Of a stretch of 64,000 nucleotides of DNA, positions 1-10,040 are shown in pieces. Every line of letters begins with the position of its first letter. The first letter of the stretch is position 1. The translations under genes were made by a program, and so were the position numbers. Under the pieces are notes generated by a model, which ran no database searches, was not told where the DNA came from, and saw only the letters and a program-made list of their open reading frames with translations. This stretch comes from Pelorhabdus rhamnosifermentans (lineage in GTDB: Bacteria; Bacillota; Negativicutes; UMGS1260): contig NZ_JAHGVE010000013.1 of assembly GCF_018835585.1 (NCBI RefSeq), forward strand, positions 1-64,000, in the 5' to 3' direction.

Positions 1-2
1 AA

Positions 3-50
3 AGTACTTGGTTGGAAACGGCCTGGGAGGATAGGGAGTTGCTGATTTAA
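3..50 (+). CDS. Possible 3' tail of an upstream gene (partial)
   Basis: The third forward frame stays open from the window edge to a TAA at 48-50 and reads as an acidic C-terminus (TWLETAWEDRELLI). A terminator hairpin follows directly, which is what would be expected at the end of a gene. With only 15 codons visible the product cannot be named. Both other frames also close before the terminator, so the frame choice is uncertain. Confidence 0.3.
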   Translation, partial: STWLETAWEDRELLI

Positions 51-51
51 T

Positions 52-84
52 AAAAAGACCACTTCGTAATGAAGTGGTCTTTTT
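52..84 (+). terminator. Rho-independent terminator
   Basis: A perfect inverted repeat AAAAAGACCACTTC / GAAGTGGTCTTTTT with a 5-nt loop ends in a T run. It closes the unit entering from the left and separates it from the oxidoreductase gene at 226. Confidence 0.85.
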
Positions 85-225
85 GCTGTGTTCAGGCTAT
101 CTAGAGTTTTTATATTCGGCAGGAAATAGAGGAGTTTTGTGGAACAAATTATAAATGAAAAATTACGGTAATATTAACCAGTAAAACGGTGTTTATTGGT
201 TCTTCTTATAGAAGGGGTGATTGTG

Positions 226-2235
226 ATGGGGCAAGTAATCAAACGATCTGTATGTCCTTATGATTGTCCAGATACCTGCGGCTTATTGTTAACTGTGGAA
301 AATAATCGAGTTGTATCAGTGAAAGGGGATGATGAGCATCCTTATACACGAGGGAGACTGTGCGGGAAAATGCATTTGTATCACAAAGTCATTCATTCGC
401 CACAGCGCTTGACTCAACCGTTACTTAGGACAGGGAAAAAAGGTTGTGGTAAATTTCGGCCCATAACCTGGGAGCAAGCGATTACTACCATTGTCTCAAA
501 TTGGAAGAAGCTGATTATTAAGGCTGGGTCTGAAGCTATTTTGCCTTATTCGTATGCTGGTACGATGGGGTTGCTACAGACAAATGCAGGTCATGCGTTT
601 TTTCATAAACTAGGGGCATCACAGTTGGCGCGGACTATCTGTTCGCCCGCTAAGGGAGCTGGATGGGAGGCTTTGATGGGTGATACGCATGGCATGCGCC
701 CGGAAGAAGTGGCTCACAGTGATTATGTTATTATTTGGGGGAGCAATACAATTGCCACAAATCTACACTTTATTCCAGATTTAAAAATGGCTCAAAGCCG
801 TGGAGCTAAAATTGTGCTTATTGAAGCCTATCGTACGCCTAACGCTGCTCTTGCTGATCGAACTATTTTGGTAAAGCCCGGTACAGATGGAGCCCTTGCT
901 TTGGGGATTATGCACATTTTAGTACGCGAGGAGCTCATTGATCAAGCCTTTATCCAAAAGTATGTACTTGGTTTTGATTTGTTTTCCGACCAAATATTGC
1001 CTGAGTATACGCCGAGTACAGTAAGTGAGATTACTGGTGTTTCCGTTGCGGTTATTGAGCAATTGGCTGCAGAGTATGGTAAGGCAAGGGCTCCCTATAT
1101 TCAAGTAGGCAGTGGCATGTCACGGTATGGAAATGGTGCCATGACCATTCGTTTAATTTCTGCATTACCTGCTGTGGTAGGCGCTTGGCAGCACCTTGGC
1201 GGCGGATGTTTTAATGGTACGAGTATGAAGCGTGCCTTTAAATTATCTGAAATTACCCGCGAAGATTTCTTGCATCAGCCTACGCGTATGTTAAATATGA
1301 ATCAGCTTGGCAAGGTGCTGTGCGAAGAACAGCCACCTATTTACAGTTTGTATGTTTACAATACCAATCCAGTGGCAGTCAATCCCGATCAAAACCGTGT
1401 CATCCGGGGTTTATTGCGTGAGGATTTATTTACTGTTGTTCATGAACGTTTTATGACAGATACAGCGCGTTTTGCTGACATTGTCCTTCCAGCTACGACT
1501 TCCGCTGAACATAGTGATTTTTACCGCGGCTATGGTCATAATTATTTGCAACGTGCTTTTCCTGCCATCACTCCCCTTGGTCAAAGCAAATCGAATTGGG
1601 AAGTTTTTCAGCTATTAGCGCAGGCCATGGGTTTTAATGAAACATTTTTTCAGCAAAGTGCCGATGAATTGATTGATCATGTCTTACAATTTATCAACCC
1701 ACTTTGTGCGGGAATAGATGAAAATCAGTGGAAATCTGGTAAAGCATTATCAGCGGCACTTGGGGCTGGAAGTAAAATGAATTTTTTGACACCATCGGGG
1801 AAGATTGAACTTTATAATGAACGGCTGGACGAGAAATTGCCCCATTATGTAGAACCCTATCGTGGCCGTGAATCCTTGCATTTAGTTGTAGCACCGAGTG
1901 TTCAGACGCTAAATTCGACATTTACGGAGCAGAAAGAACTATCGAATAAGCGGGGAAAAATGGTTTTATTAATGAATCCTTGTGATGCTAAACAGCGCTA
2001 TTTAATCACAGGACAGGCGGTTATAGCCCACAATGATCAAGGCGAGGTAGAATTTTCACTTAAGGTGACAGAAGCTGTTTTAGCAGGTACCGTTGTTGTT
2101 GAGGGAGTCTGGTCTTTAGAGCAGACTTCCGGCAATCGATCTGTGAATGCTTTGCTGTCGGACAGACTAACAGATTTGGGACAGGGGAGTACGCTGTCAG
2201 ATAATTGTATTGAAGTGAGGGGGAAAAAATTATGA
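226..2235 (+). CDS. Molybdopterin-dependent oxidoreductase (DMSO-reductase superfamily)
   Basis: A 669-residue protein of the molybdopterin-guanine-dinucleotide oxidoreductase family (BisC/formate dehydrogenase-like). The N-terminus has Cys10, Cys14, Cys18 and Cys46 in a C-x3-C-x3-C-x27-C pattern, the usual [4Fe-4S] site. TICSPAKGAG (137-146) lies where the metal-ligand loop is expected, and a C-terminal dinucleotide-binding region follows. No Tat signal is visible, so it is probably cytoplasmic. The ATG at 226 is preceded by GAAGGGGTGA and is preferred over a TTG 30 bases upstream. The stop overlaps the next start (ATGA), so it is translationally coupled to a hexokinase, an unusual partner. 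No electron-transfer subunit is adjacent and the substrate cannot be deduced. Confidence 0.85.
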   Translation: MGQVIKRSVCPYDCPDTCGLLLTVENNRVVSVKGDDEHPYTRGRLCGKMHLYHKVIHSPQRLTQPLLRTGKKGCGKFRPITWEQAITTIVSNWKKLIIKAGSEAILPYSYAGTMGLLQTNAGHAFFHKLGASQLARTICSPAKGAGWEALMGDTHGMRPEEVAHSDYVIIWGSNTIATNLHFIPDLKMAQSRGAKIVLIEAYRTPNAALADRTILVKPGTDGALALGIMHILVREELIDQAFIQKYVLGFDLFSDQILPEYTPSTVSEITGVSVAVIEQLAAEYGKARAPYIQVGSGMSRYGNGAMTIRLISALPAVVGAWQHLGGGCFNGTSMKRAFKLSEITREDFLHQPTRMLNMNQLGKVLCEEQPPIYSLYVYNTNPVAVNPDQNRVIRGLLREDLFTVVHERFMTDTARFADIVLPATTSAEHSDFYRGYGHNYLQRAFPAITPLGQSKSNWEVFQLLAQAMGFNETFFQQSADELIDHVLQFINPLCAGIDENQWKSGKALSAALGAGSKMNFLTPSGKIELYNERLDEKLPHYVEPYRGRESLHLVVAPSVQTLNSTFTEQKELSNKRGKMVLLMNPCDAKQRYLITGQAVIAHNDQGEVEFSLKVTEAVLAGTVVVEGVWSLEQTSGNRSVNALLSDRLTDLGQGSTLSDNCIEVRGKKL

Positions 2236-3494
2236 TTAATGAGAAATTGCAGTGCTTATTCTTGTCTGGTGCACAATTAAATCGTATTGCGGCCAATTTC
2301 TTCTATCAAATGACAGCAGCTCTTGCTGGTAAAAAGAGTTCACTTAAAATTCTTTCGTCTTATTTACCTGCGGCGTCAGGAGCGGAGAAGGGACATTTCC
2401 TCGCCCTTGATTTGGGTGGAACCAATGTTCGTGTGCTTGATATTGATTTAGCTGGTAATCGTCAGTTGAAACTTAAACGGAAGCATAGCTTTCCGTTAAA
2501 AACAAAAAATATTGATTATACAGCGCATGACTGTACTGGAGAAATGTTGTTTGATTATATCGCAGATGAATTGGCGGGGTTTGTTGAACCTAAGCAGACC
2601 TATCTGCTTGGACATACTTTTTCTTTTCCTTTTTCACAGCAGCGAGCCAATGAAGCGATACTTTCAACATGGACGAAGGAATTTAAGACGCGCGATGTTG
2701 TGGGGTATGATGTTACGCGATTGCTTATTCAGGCATTAGAAAGACGCGGGCTAGTCCAGATTACGCCTACGGCTGTCATGAATGATACGGTCGCAACCTT
2801 GTTAGCTGCTTCTTATCAGCAGCCTTATGTGACAATTGGTTCTATTTGCGGCACAGGGCACAATAGTTGTTATGTTGAGACAAAGGAACAGTCAAATGTC
2901 ATTATTAATCTGGAGTCCGGCAATTTTGATGGCATCCCAGGCACTGCTTGGGACAAACTTCTTGATAGTAACAGCGCGCAGCCGGGTGCGCAACTATTAG
3001 AAAAGCAAGTTTCTGGTGCTTATCTGGGGAAATTGGTTGGACTGATCTTTGATGAATTGATTAGGGTGCAAGCGCAAGGTCGCGATCATGTTTTGTCAAC
3101 GCAAGGCGTTTCTTTGACTGGTGAAGATTTATCTAGAATCCTGTCAGCTGCGCAAGGTCAGGAGATTTCTAAGCAATTGTTGTCTCATGGAGTCACGCTT
3201 ACTGCAGATGATTGTAGTTTATTGCAGTCGATTACCCAAGCCGTTGTAGTTCGGTCCGCACGTTTAGCGGCAGCTTCTTATAGCGGCATTTTGACTCATG
3301 TCGATCCGAATCTGGATGCCATGCATTGTATTGCTATTGATGGGTCACTTTATGAAAAAATGCCTGGTTATGCGAATGAATTGTGTCAGGCACTCTCAGA
3401 AATATACGGGGATAAGTCTAAAAACATTATACTTAAACTTGTAAAAGATGGATCAGGTATGGGGGCGGCTGTTGGTGCGGCTTTAAGTTGTTAG
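2232..3494 (+). CDS. Hexokinase family sugar kinase
   Basis: A 420-residue protein resembling the large eukaryote-type hexokinases rather than the short ROK/Glk glucokinases. It phosphorylates hexoses with ATP. Visible motifs are the phosphate-1 loop LDLGGTNVRV (about 60-69), the sugar-binding stretch LGHTFSFPFSQ, NDTVATLLA with the expected catalytic-base Asp, the phosphate-2 motif ICGTGHNSCYVE, and the adenosine-site tail GSGMGAAVGAAL at the C-terminus. The start overlaps the previous stop by ATGA. Lying upstream of the glycogen operon, it could supply glucose-6-phosphate, recycling glucose freed by glycogen breakdown; that link is inference. Confidence 0.88.
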   Translation: MINEKLQCLFLSGAQLNRIAANFFYQMTAALAGKKSSLKILSSYLPAASGAEKGHFLALDLGGTNVRVLDIDLAGNRQLKLKRKHSFPLKTKNIDYTAHDCTGEMLFDYIADELAGFVEPKQTYLLGHTFSFPFSQQRANEAILSTWTKEFKTRDVVGYDVTRLLIQALERRGLVQITPTAVMNDTVATLLAASYQQPYVTIGSICGTGHNSCYVETKEQSNVIINLESGNFDGIPGTAWDKLLDSNSAQPGAQLLEKQVSGAYLGKLVGLIFDELIRVQAQGRDHVLSTQGVSLTGEDLSRILSAAQGQEISKQLLSHGVTLTADDCSLLQSITQAVVVRSARLAAASYSGILTHVDPNLDAMHCIAIDGSLYEKMPGYANELCQALSEIYGDKSKNIILKLVKDGSGMGAAVGAALSC

Positions 3495-3525
3495 GAGTAT
3501 GGAGGCATAGAAGGGAAGTTTAGAG

Positions 3526-4581
3526 ATGAATAAAGATCAAGAGATTGAACTTAAACTAGCATTGCTGGATTCGAGCGATCTTGATAAAGTAACAGCGGAT
3601 TTCTTTTTGTTGTCTCTTGCAGTAACAAAGTGGCAGGAAGCTCAATTAGTTTCTACCTATTATGATACAAAGCAACAAAGTTTGATGAATCATCGGATGA
3701 CATTTCGCATCCGATCGACGGACCACAGGATTGAGGCGACAGTTAAGGCTGGTGGGAATAGTACAGGCGGCTTGCATGAACGTCAGGAATGGAATGTTCC
3801 GATTGAAGCAGCTGTGGCGGATGATAAAATTTTTGCTGCAACGACTGTGGGTGAATCACTGCGGGCCGTTGTCAATGGGAGTGTATTGTTGCCGCTTTTT
3901 ACGACGAATTTTATCAGAAAGATATTGCTTGTGAAGTATGAAGCGAGTTTGATTGAGGTTGCTGTGGATCAAGGACAAGTCATTGTGGAAGATTTGTCGG
4001 CACCTATTTTGGAAATGGAGCTCGAGTTAAAGTCAGGCACACCATTGGATTTAATTCGTCTCGGTGCCATTCTTGCTGAGCGTTTTAAGCTGCGTTTGGA
4101 ACAGAGGAGTAAATATCAGCGAGGTCTTTGCTTAGCTGGAGTTGCTTGGAAAGAAAAAATTTTACGCAGTGATGAGCCCCGTTATTTCTTGTGGGCTTAT
4201 CTGGAAAAGGAGGCGCAGTTTATCCAACATCCAGGGAATAGGACAGCAAGTGATCTTTTGATTGATTTTTATGATAAACTACGGCTAAAAGTGATGAAAT
4301 CAGCGGCTAGTCTCCATTTATCTACCGATTGCCTTGAGCTGATGGATGAATGGGGGCTTTTATTTCAACCTTTGCGTGAGGTTGATTTGCTTGGTACTTA
4401 CTATCGTCGTCTCGTGAAGACGGGGGAGATTACTTCACAGTATCATGGCGTGTTGGTTAAGGCATATTTTAGACATCGTCGTCAGTTAAAAGTACAATTA
4501 GTAACGGCCTTGCGGCAGGGAGCGACTACTTCTTGGGTGCTGCAGTTATGGGCAGGCAGTCTAGAAAGGCAGAAAAAATGA
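3526..4581 (+). CDS. CYTH domain protein, probable inorganic triphosphatase
   Basis: A 351-residue protein. The N-terminal 200 residues are a CYTH/triphosphate-tunnel domain: it opens with the ExExK signature (EIELK, residues 6-10), followed by alternating charged beta strands such as TFRIRS, EATVKAG and EMELELKSG. Such enzymes hydrolyse inorganic triphosphate or related phosphoesters with divalent metal. The remaining 150 residues are helical and Arg/Lys-rich and may be a short or diverged CHAD domain, which often follows CYTH and binds polyphosphate. The stop overlaps the next gene's start (ATGA). Substrate is not determined by the sequence. Confidence 0.8.
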   Translation: MNKDQEIELKLALLDSSDLDKVTADFFLLSLAVTKWQEAQLVSTYYDTKQQSLMNHRMTFRIRSTDHRIEATVKAGGNSTGGLHERQEWNVPIEAAVADDKIFAATTVGESLRAVVNGSVLLPLFTTNFIRKILLVKYEASLIEVAVDQGQVIVEDLSAPILEMELELKSGTPLDLIRLGAILAERFKLRLEQRSKYQRGLCLAGVAWKEKILRSDEPRYFLWAYLEKEAQFIQHPGNRTASDLLIDFYDKLRLKVMKSAASLHLSTDCLELMDEWGLLFQPLREVDLLGTYYRRLVKTGEITSQYHGVLVKAYFRHRRQLKVQLVTALRQGATTSWVLQLWAGSLERQKK

Positions 4582-5657
4582 GACATTTCAATTCACAAAC
4601 AATCATAAAACTGATTAATATAGGACTCATGTTGTTTTGCCTATGGTTTATTTCACTGCCACAGTCCGTTTGGGCTATGTCGACGCAGGATGAGATTGAC
4701 ATGGGGCAGCGTGAGGCTGTTGAGGTAGAAAGACAGATTCCCCTTGTGAAGGATTCAGCCTTGCAAGAGCGTGTGCAAAAGATCGGTTTGCGGTTGGCTA
4801 AGGTCAGTGAAAGACCGGATCTGCCTTATACATTTAAGGTGCTTGATTCTACCGAGGTCAATGCTTTTGCTATTCCAGGCGGTTTTATCTATGTGTACAA
4901 AGGGTTGATTGACCTCATGCCTTCAGATGATGAGTTGGCAGGTGTAATTGGACATGAATTGGGCCATATTGTAAAAAGGCACGCTATTAAAGAAATGGAA
5001 AAAGGTACAGGTATGAATTTGCTCTTGGCTTTGCTTACGAAAGGGCGTGATATGCTTCTTCAGGGTGTGACGATGGAAATGCTAATGGCTCACTATAGTC
5101 GAAATGATGAACGTGAAGCTGATTATTTGGGGTTTCAGCATAGTACTCATGCTGGTTATAGTCCTTATGCCATGTTGATGGGACTAGAAAAATTGTCGAA
5201 AATTGATGCTACTTATCAATCAGATTTGTTTTCTGATCATCCAGAGGGTAAGGAACGGGTCAGACTGATGAAAAAATACTTAGCAGAGGCGCATATTCAT
5301 CCTTTTGTCAAAGGCGATGAAAAGGCGGGTGTTGTATATGAAGGTAATTGGCAACTTCCTGAATTTACAGCTACTGTAGCAGGCAGTACTCCTTTATATC
5401 GGGCCTATAGTGCGGCTGGGCAGATTTATCAACTTACGCGATTAAAAAATTTGTCAGAAGAACACTTTATTGCCAGCCCTGATAATGATGGCGTGGGTAT
5501 CTATTATGATGATCAGTTGTTGTTTGTTATTACTGAGGAAGATGCCACAGTGCACAATTTGTCAGTGGATGACTTCGCTAGTACTGTTATTCAGTCTTTG
5601 CAGGAATGGGTTGTGTTGCAACAATCTAAGCCTAATCAATCGTCGGCGGATATGTAA
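4578..5657 (+). CDS. M48 family zinc metalloprotease, exported
   Basis: A 359-residue protein starting at the ATG that overlaps the preceding stop. Residues 1-33 form a signal peptide (positive N-terminus, hydrophobic core, VWA before a likely cleavage site), with one transmembrane-like stretch only. The zinc site HELGH is at 126-130, and NDEREADYLG about 55 residues later supplies the third ligand Glu. This is the M48B/BepA-YfgC layout of periplasmic proteases. In a diderm it would act on envelope or outer-membrane proteins. The last 120 residues after the peptidase domain are not recognised. A hairpin lies just after the stop. Confidence 0.85.
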   Translation: MRHFNSQTIIKLINIGLMLFCLWFISLPQSVWAMSTQDEIDMGQREAVEVERQIPLVKDSALQERVQKIGLRLAKVSERPDLPYTFKVLDSTEVNAFAIPGGFIYVYKGLIDLMPSDDELAGVIGHELGHIVKRHAIKEMEKGTGMNLLLALLTKGRDMLLQGVTMEMLMAHYSRNDEREADYLGFQHSTHAGYSPYAMLMGLEKLSKIDATYQSDLFSDHPEGKERVRLMKKYLAEAHIHPFVKGDEKAGVVYEGNWQLPEFTATVAGSTPLYRAYSAAGQIYQLTRLKNLSEEHFIASPDNDGVGIYYDDQLLFVITEEDATVHNLSVDDFASTVIQSLQEWVVLQQSKPNQSSADM

Positions 5658-5661
5658 AAAC

Positions 5662-5680
5662 TTAACAACCTTATTGTTAA
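5662..5680 (+). repeat. Short inverted repeat after the M48 gene
   Basis: TTAACAA-CCTTA-TTGTTAA is a perfect 7-bp inverted repeat four bases after the protease stop, followed by an A-rich stretch. It is AT-rich and lacks a T tract on the + strand, so it is a weak terminator at best. It could instead be an operator for the glycogen operon beginning at 5791. Confidence 0.4.
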
Positions 5681-5790
5681 CAAAAAATAATGTAAAGCAG
5701 TAAATAAATTCATTATTCTGTAAAGGAATTACTTTCCATATAGGCGAATAGTATTCTTTGATAAGTACAGTTGCGAAAGAGGGTGTTCTC

Positions 5791-7689
5791 TTGTCTGTTC
5801 GCGGTCCTGGAAGTTTAGACATTCATTTATTTCATGAAGGGAATCATGCTCGTTGTTATGAATTTCTTGGTGCACATGTTATGGAAGTCAAGGGCAGGTG
5901 CGGTGTTCGTTTTACTCTCTGGGCACCTCATGCATGTGCAGTACGTCTTATTGGGGATTTTAATGGATGGCAAGGGCAGGATCATGGGATGAGTAAGGTT
6001 TCAGACGAGATATGGTCATTATTTATACCTGGACTAAGTGAAGGAAGCTTGTATAAATATGAGATTATCACGGCCGCAGATGAATGTGTTCAGAAGGCAG
6101 ATCCTATTGCCTTTGCTTCAGAAGTTAGGCCACTTACTGCATCTCGTGTTACAACACTGACAGGATATAACTGGACGGATCAAGATTTTTTGGCTCGTAA
6201 ACAGACCGGGAAACTGAGACAGCAACCGTTAAATATTTATGAAGTCCATTTAGGTTCGTGGCGTCGTCATGATGATGGTACTTTTCTCAGTTATCAGGAG
6301 CTTGCCGGGGAACTTGTACCTTATGTACGCCAGATGGGCTACACACACATTGAATTATTGCCTATTATGGAACATCCTTTGGATGATTCGTGGGGTTACC
6401 AAAGTACAGGCTATTTTGCTGTTACAAGTCGTTATGGTAGTTCGCAGGATTTCATGAAATTTGTAAATGTTTGTCATGCGGCCAATATAGGTGTGATCAT
6501 GGATTGGGTACCAGGTCATTTTTGCCGGGATTCGCATGGACTGAGGCTTTTTGATGGCCAGCCGCTATTTGAATCAGGCAATAGCCAACTTGCTGACAAC
6601 GAACAATGGGGAACAAGTAATTTCGATTACGGCCGTCCGGAGGTACAAAGTTTTTTAGTATCTAATGCCTTATTTTGGTTTGAAATGTACCATATTGATG
6701 GTTTGCGCGTAGATGCTGTGGCAAACATGATTTATTTAGACTATGGAAAAAAGCAGAATTGGACACCTAATAAATATGGTGGACGGGAAAATCTTGAGGC
6801 TGTGGCATTGCTCCGAAAAATCAATGAAACAGTCTATCATTATATTCAGGACCCTCTGATGATTGCGGAAGAATCAACAGCATGGCCTCTCGTTACCAAG
6901 CCAACCTATGTAGGGGGATTGGGTTTTAGCCATAAATGGAATATGGGCTGGATGAATGATATTTTAAAATACATGGAAGCTGATCCTTACTATCGTAAGT
7001 GGTTTCATCAGCATTTAACTTTTTCATTTATGTATGCTTTTTCGGAAAATTTCATATTACCTCTTTCGCATGACGAAGTAGTTCATGGCAAAAAATCTTT
7101 ACTTGATAAAATGCCTGGTGATTATTGGCAAAAATTTGCTAATTTGCGCGCTTTATACGGCTATATGATGGCTCATCCTGGTAAGAAGTTGCTTTTTATG
7201 GGCGGGGAATTCGGGCAGTTTATTGAGTGGAATGATAAACAAAGTCTAGATTGGCATTTACTCGAATATGATATGCATAGAATGATGCAGTCTTTTGTAA
7301 AATCGCTGAATTACTGTTATTTAGATCAGCCAGCGTTTTGGATCAAAGATGACACTTGGCAGGGTCTGGAGTGGATTGATCATAGTGATTTTTCGCAAAG
7401 CATTATTAGCTTTATGAGAAAAACGGCTGACCCAGCAGAGCAAGTCATTGTGTTGTGTAATTTTACGCCTGTTGTTCGCCATAACTACCGTATTGGTGTT
7501 CCTTATCCAGGTAGCTATGAGGAGCTTTTTAATACGGATGAGGTAGACTTTGGCGGATCTGGACAGATAAATCCGCCGCTTACAGCACAGTTGATTCCTT
7601 GGCATGGGCAGCCTTACTCACTGGAACTTACTGTTCCACCACTTGCAACAGTATATTTTAAAGTGAAACTTCAAGAGAATGTACTTTAG
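5791..7689 (+). CDS. glgB: 1,4-alpha-glucan branching enzyme
   Basis: A GH13 enzyme of about 632 residues that makes alpha-1,6 branches in glycogen. After an N-terminal early-set domain ([25 protein letters not shown]), the catalytic barrel shows the four conserved regions: [17 protein letters not shown] (nucleophile Asp), [10 protein letters not shown] (acid/base Glu) and [10 protein letters not shown]. Length matches GlgB. The start is uncertain: TTG at 5791 follows AGAGGGTG at good spacing, while TTGs at 5758 and 5771 are in frame. It is first in the glg operon, 26 bases before glgC. Confidence 0.93.
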   Translation: MSVRGPGSLDIHLFHEGNHARCYEFLGAHVMEVKGRCGVRFTLWAPHACAVRLIGDFNGWQGQDHGMSKVSDEIWSLFIPGLSEGSLYKYEIITAADECVQKADPIAFASEVRPLTASRVTTLTGYNWTDQDFLARKQTGKLRQQPLNIYEVHLGSWRRHDDGTFLSYQELAGELVPYVRQMGYTHIELLPIMEHPLDDSWGYQSTGYFAVTSRYGSSQDFMKFVNVCHAANIGVIMDWVPGHFCRDSHGLRLFDGQPLFESGNSQLADNEQWGTSNFDYGRPEVQSFLVSNALFWFEMYHIDGLRVDAVANMIYLDYGKKQNWTPNKYGGRENLEAVALLRKINETVYHYIQDPLMIAEESTAWPLVTKPTYVGGLGFSHKWNMGWMNDILKYMEADPYYRKWFHQHLTFSFMYAFSENFILPLSHDEVVHGKKSLLDKMPGDYWQKFANLRALYGYMMAHPGKKLLFMGGEFGQFIEWNDKQSLDWHLLEYDMHRMMQSFVKSLNYCYLDQPAFWIKDDTWQGLEWIDHSDFSQSIISFMRKTADPAEQVIVLCNFTPVVRHNYRIGVPYPGSYEELFNTDEVDFGGSGQINPPLTAQLIPWHGQPYSLELTVPPLATVYFKVKLQENVL

Positions 7690-7715
7690 CCTTTATCAGC
7701 GAAAGGAGAGTCATT

Positions 7716-8900
7716 ATGAAGTCCAAAGAGTGTGTTGCTATGATTTTAGCAGGGGGTCAAGGGAGTCGGCTGGGGAGTCTCACGAAAAAAATTGCTAAAC
7801 CGGCAGTTCCATTTGGTGGTAAGTATCGCATCATTGATTTTACTTTGAGCAATTGCCATAACTCGGGGATGGATATGGTTGGTGTATTAACGCAGTATCA
7901 GCCACTTGCTTTACATAACTATATTGGGATTGGCAGTGCCTGGGATTTAGACCGGAAAAATGGTGGAGTCTATGTATTACCGCCTTGTTTACGCGAAAGA
8001 GGTGGCGAGTGGTATAAGGGGACAGCTGATGCCATTTATCAAAACCTCAATTTTATTGATCTCGTACAAGCCGAATATGTTTTGGTTCTATCAGGGGATC
8101 ACATTTATAAAATGAATTATGGACGGATGCTTGATTATCATAAAAAAATGCGAGCCGATGCGACAATTGCGGTTATTGAAGTTCCCTGGGAAGAAGCCCC
8201 ACGGTTTGGCATCATGAATACGACGGAAGATGGACGAATTAATGAATTTGATGAAAAGCCGAAACATCCTAAAAATAATTTGGCATCCATGGGGGTATAT
8301 ATTTTTAATACGTCGCTTTTGAAAAAGTTTTTAAAAGCGGATGCAATTGATAGCAAGTCCAGCCATGACTTTGGCAAAAATGTCATTCCTAAAATGCTTA
8401 AAGAAAATTGCGGGCTTTACGCATATCAATTTTTCGGTTACTGGAAAGATGTTGGGACGGTAGATAGCTTTTGGGAAGCGAATATGGATTTGCTTAATCA
8501 CGACTGTCAGCTTGACTTATATGATCCGGCTTGGCGTATTTATTCAGTCAATGCGACAAGGCCTCCTCACTATATTGCCCCAACAGCGAAGGTGAAGAGG
8601 GCACTTATTAGTGAGGGTTCTCAAATATTTGGTGAAGTCGATCACTCCGTTATATTTCCTGGCGTTATAGTTGGCGAAGGTGCTCAAGTCGTCGACTCCG
8701 TGCTGATGCCTTATGCTGCCATTGCACCAGGGGCTGTTATACATAAAGCCATTGTTTGCCGCAAAGCGGTTATCAAAGAAGGTTGTTTCGTCGGTGCGGA
8801 AAATTTATCTGATCGTGCAAGTGAAATTACAGTAATTACGGAAAACTCCGTTGTATCTAAAGATCAAAAAAACACTGCTACTAGCAAACAGGTGGGCTAG
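7716..8900 (+). CDS. glgC: Glucose-1-phosphate adenylyltransferase, catalytic subunit
   Basis: A 394-residue enzyme making ADP-glucose from ATP and glucose-1-phosphate, the committed step of glycogen synthesis. The nucleotide loop GGQGSRL is at 13-19, with the following [15 protein letters not shown] stretch, GDHIYKMNY for metal binding and the FDEKP sugar-phosphate motif. The C-terminus is a left-handed beta-helix with hexapeptide repeats (about 285-375). A GAAAGGAGA ribosome site precedes the ATG. It probably forms a hetero-oligomer with the GlgD protein encoded 30 bases downstream. Confidence 0.95.
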   Translation: MKSKECVAMILAGGQGSRLGSLTKKIAKPAVPFGGKYRIIDFTLSNCHNSGMDMVGVLTQYQPLALHNYIGIGSAWDLDRKNGGVYVLPPCLRERGGEWYKGTADAIYQNLNFIDLVQAEYVLVLSGDHIYKMNYGRMLDYHKKMRADATIAVIEVPWEEAPRFGIMNTTEDGRINEFDEKPKHPKNNLASMGVYIFNTSLLKKFLKADAIDSKSSHDFGKNVIPKMLKENCGLYAYQFFGYWKDVGTVDSFWEANMDLLNHDCQLDLYDPAWRIYSVNATRPPHYIAPTAKVKRALISEGSQIFGEVDHSVIFPGVIVGEGAQVVDSVLMPYAAIAPGAVIHKAIVCRKAVIKEGCFVGAENLSDRASEITVITENSVVSKDQKNTATSKQVG

Positions 8901-8930
8901 GTTTTACCATAAGCGGGAAGGGGCACTGTC

Positions 8931-10040
8931 ATGAATAGCGTAATGGGTTTAATTAATCTAAGTGAAGATGAAAGTTTTATTACCGAAGTAACCCAAGGTC
9001 GTCCACTAGCGGCATTGCCCTTTGGTGGGCGTTATCGGCTGATTGATTTTACTCTGTCGAATATGGTGAACTCAGATATTGCAAATGTCGGAATTTTATT
9101 GCACGATAAATTTCGTGCATTAATGGATCATTTACGCTCTGGCAAGGAGTGGGATCTGGCGCGTAAGCAGGACGGATTATTTATTCTTCCGCCAGTTCAA
9201 GCGGAACAAGCTGTCCTGGGAGATTTACAAAATATTTATCAAAATCGCGATTATTTGTTGCGCAGCCGTGATCAGTATGTACTTGTTTCTGGAAGCAGTA
9301 GTATTTGCAATATTGATTATCGTAAGGCTCTGGCATTTCATGTTCAGACTGGGGCCGATGTGACCTTGATTTATAACCAAATGGCTGTTGGAGATGATGA
9401 TTTTATTCATTGTACGACAGTGGCAATAGATGACTCTGATCGTATTGTAGATATGGAAGTCAATGCTGCGAAGGTAAAGACGAATAAGGTATCCATGGGG
9501 ATGTATCTTTTGGACCGGGAGCTCTTAATTGATCTTGTTGATCAAGCTGTTGCCCGTGGTGAGACAGATTTTGTTAAAGGAATTTTTTTAAGAAATTTAA
9601 ACAAAATTAAAATTTGTGGTTTTTGTCATTACGGCTATCTTGGTCGAATTCATTCTATAGCCAGCTATTATCGACATAATATGGCACTTCTTCGTCCCGA
9701 AGTATGGCAAGAACTATTTTTTGAAAATGGCTTGATTTATACGAAGGTGAAGGATGAGGCTCCGACGAGCTATGGCGTTTTTTCTGATGTGAGAGGTACA
9801 TTGGTTGCCAATGGTTGTTTATTAGACGGCACAGTGAGTGATTCGGTCCTTTTCCGTGGTGTTAAAATTCATCATCAGGCTTGCGTTCGTGATAGTCTTA
9901 TTATGCAAAACTGTGAAATTAGTGAAGGGGCTGTCTTAGAACATGTGATTTGTGATAAGGGAGTAAAGATTACTAAAGGGAAACGTTTGATTGGCGAAAA
10001 ATGTTATCCTTTGGTTATAAAAAAAGGGACGGTGATTTAG
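8931..10040 (+). CDS. glgD: GlgD, regulatory partner of ADP-glucose pyrophosphorylase
   Basis: A 369-residue GlgC paralogue. It keeps the LPFGGRYRLIDFTLSN core and the C-terminal beta-helix, but its N-terminus (MGLINLSEDESF) replaces the GGxGxRL nucleotide loop of GlgC. This matches the GlgD subunits of Firmicutes, thought to be non-catalytic and to raise GlgC activity. It lies between glgC and glgA, and its stop abuts the glgA GTG with no spacer. Confidence 0.93.
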   Translation: MNSVMGLINLSEDESFITEVTQGRPLAALPFGGRYRLIDFTLSNMVNSDIANVGILLHDKFRALMDHLRSGKEWDLARKQDGLFILPPVQAEQAVLGDLQNIYQNRDYLLRSRDQYVLVSGSSSICNIDYRKALAFHVQTGADVTLIYNQMAVGDDDFIHCTTVAIDDSDRIVDMEVNAAKVKTNKVSMGMYLLDRELLIDLVDQAVARGETDFVKGIFLRNLNKIKICGFCHYGYLGRIHSIASYYRHNMALLRPEVWQELFFENGLIYTKVKDEAPTSYGVFSDVRGTLVANGCLLDGTVSDSVLFRGVKIHHQACVRDSLIMQNCEISEGAVLEHVICDKGVKITKGKRLIGEKCYPLVIKKGTVI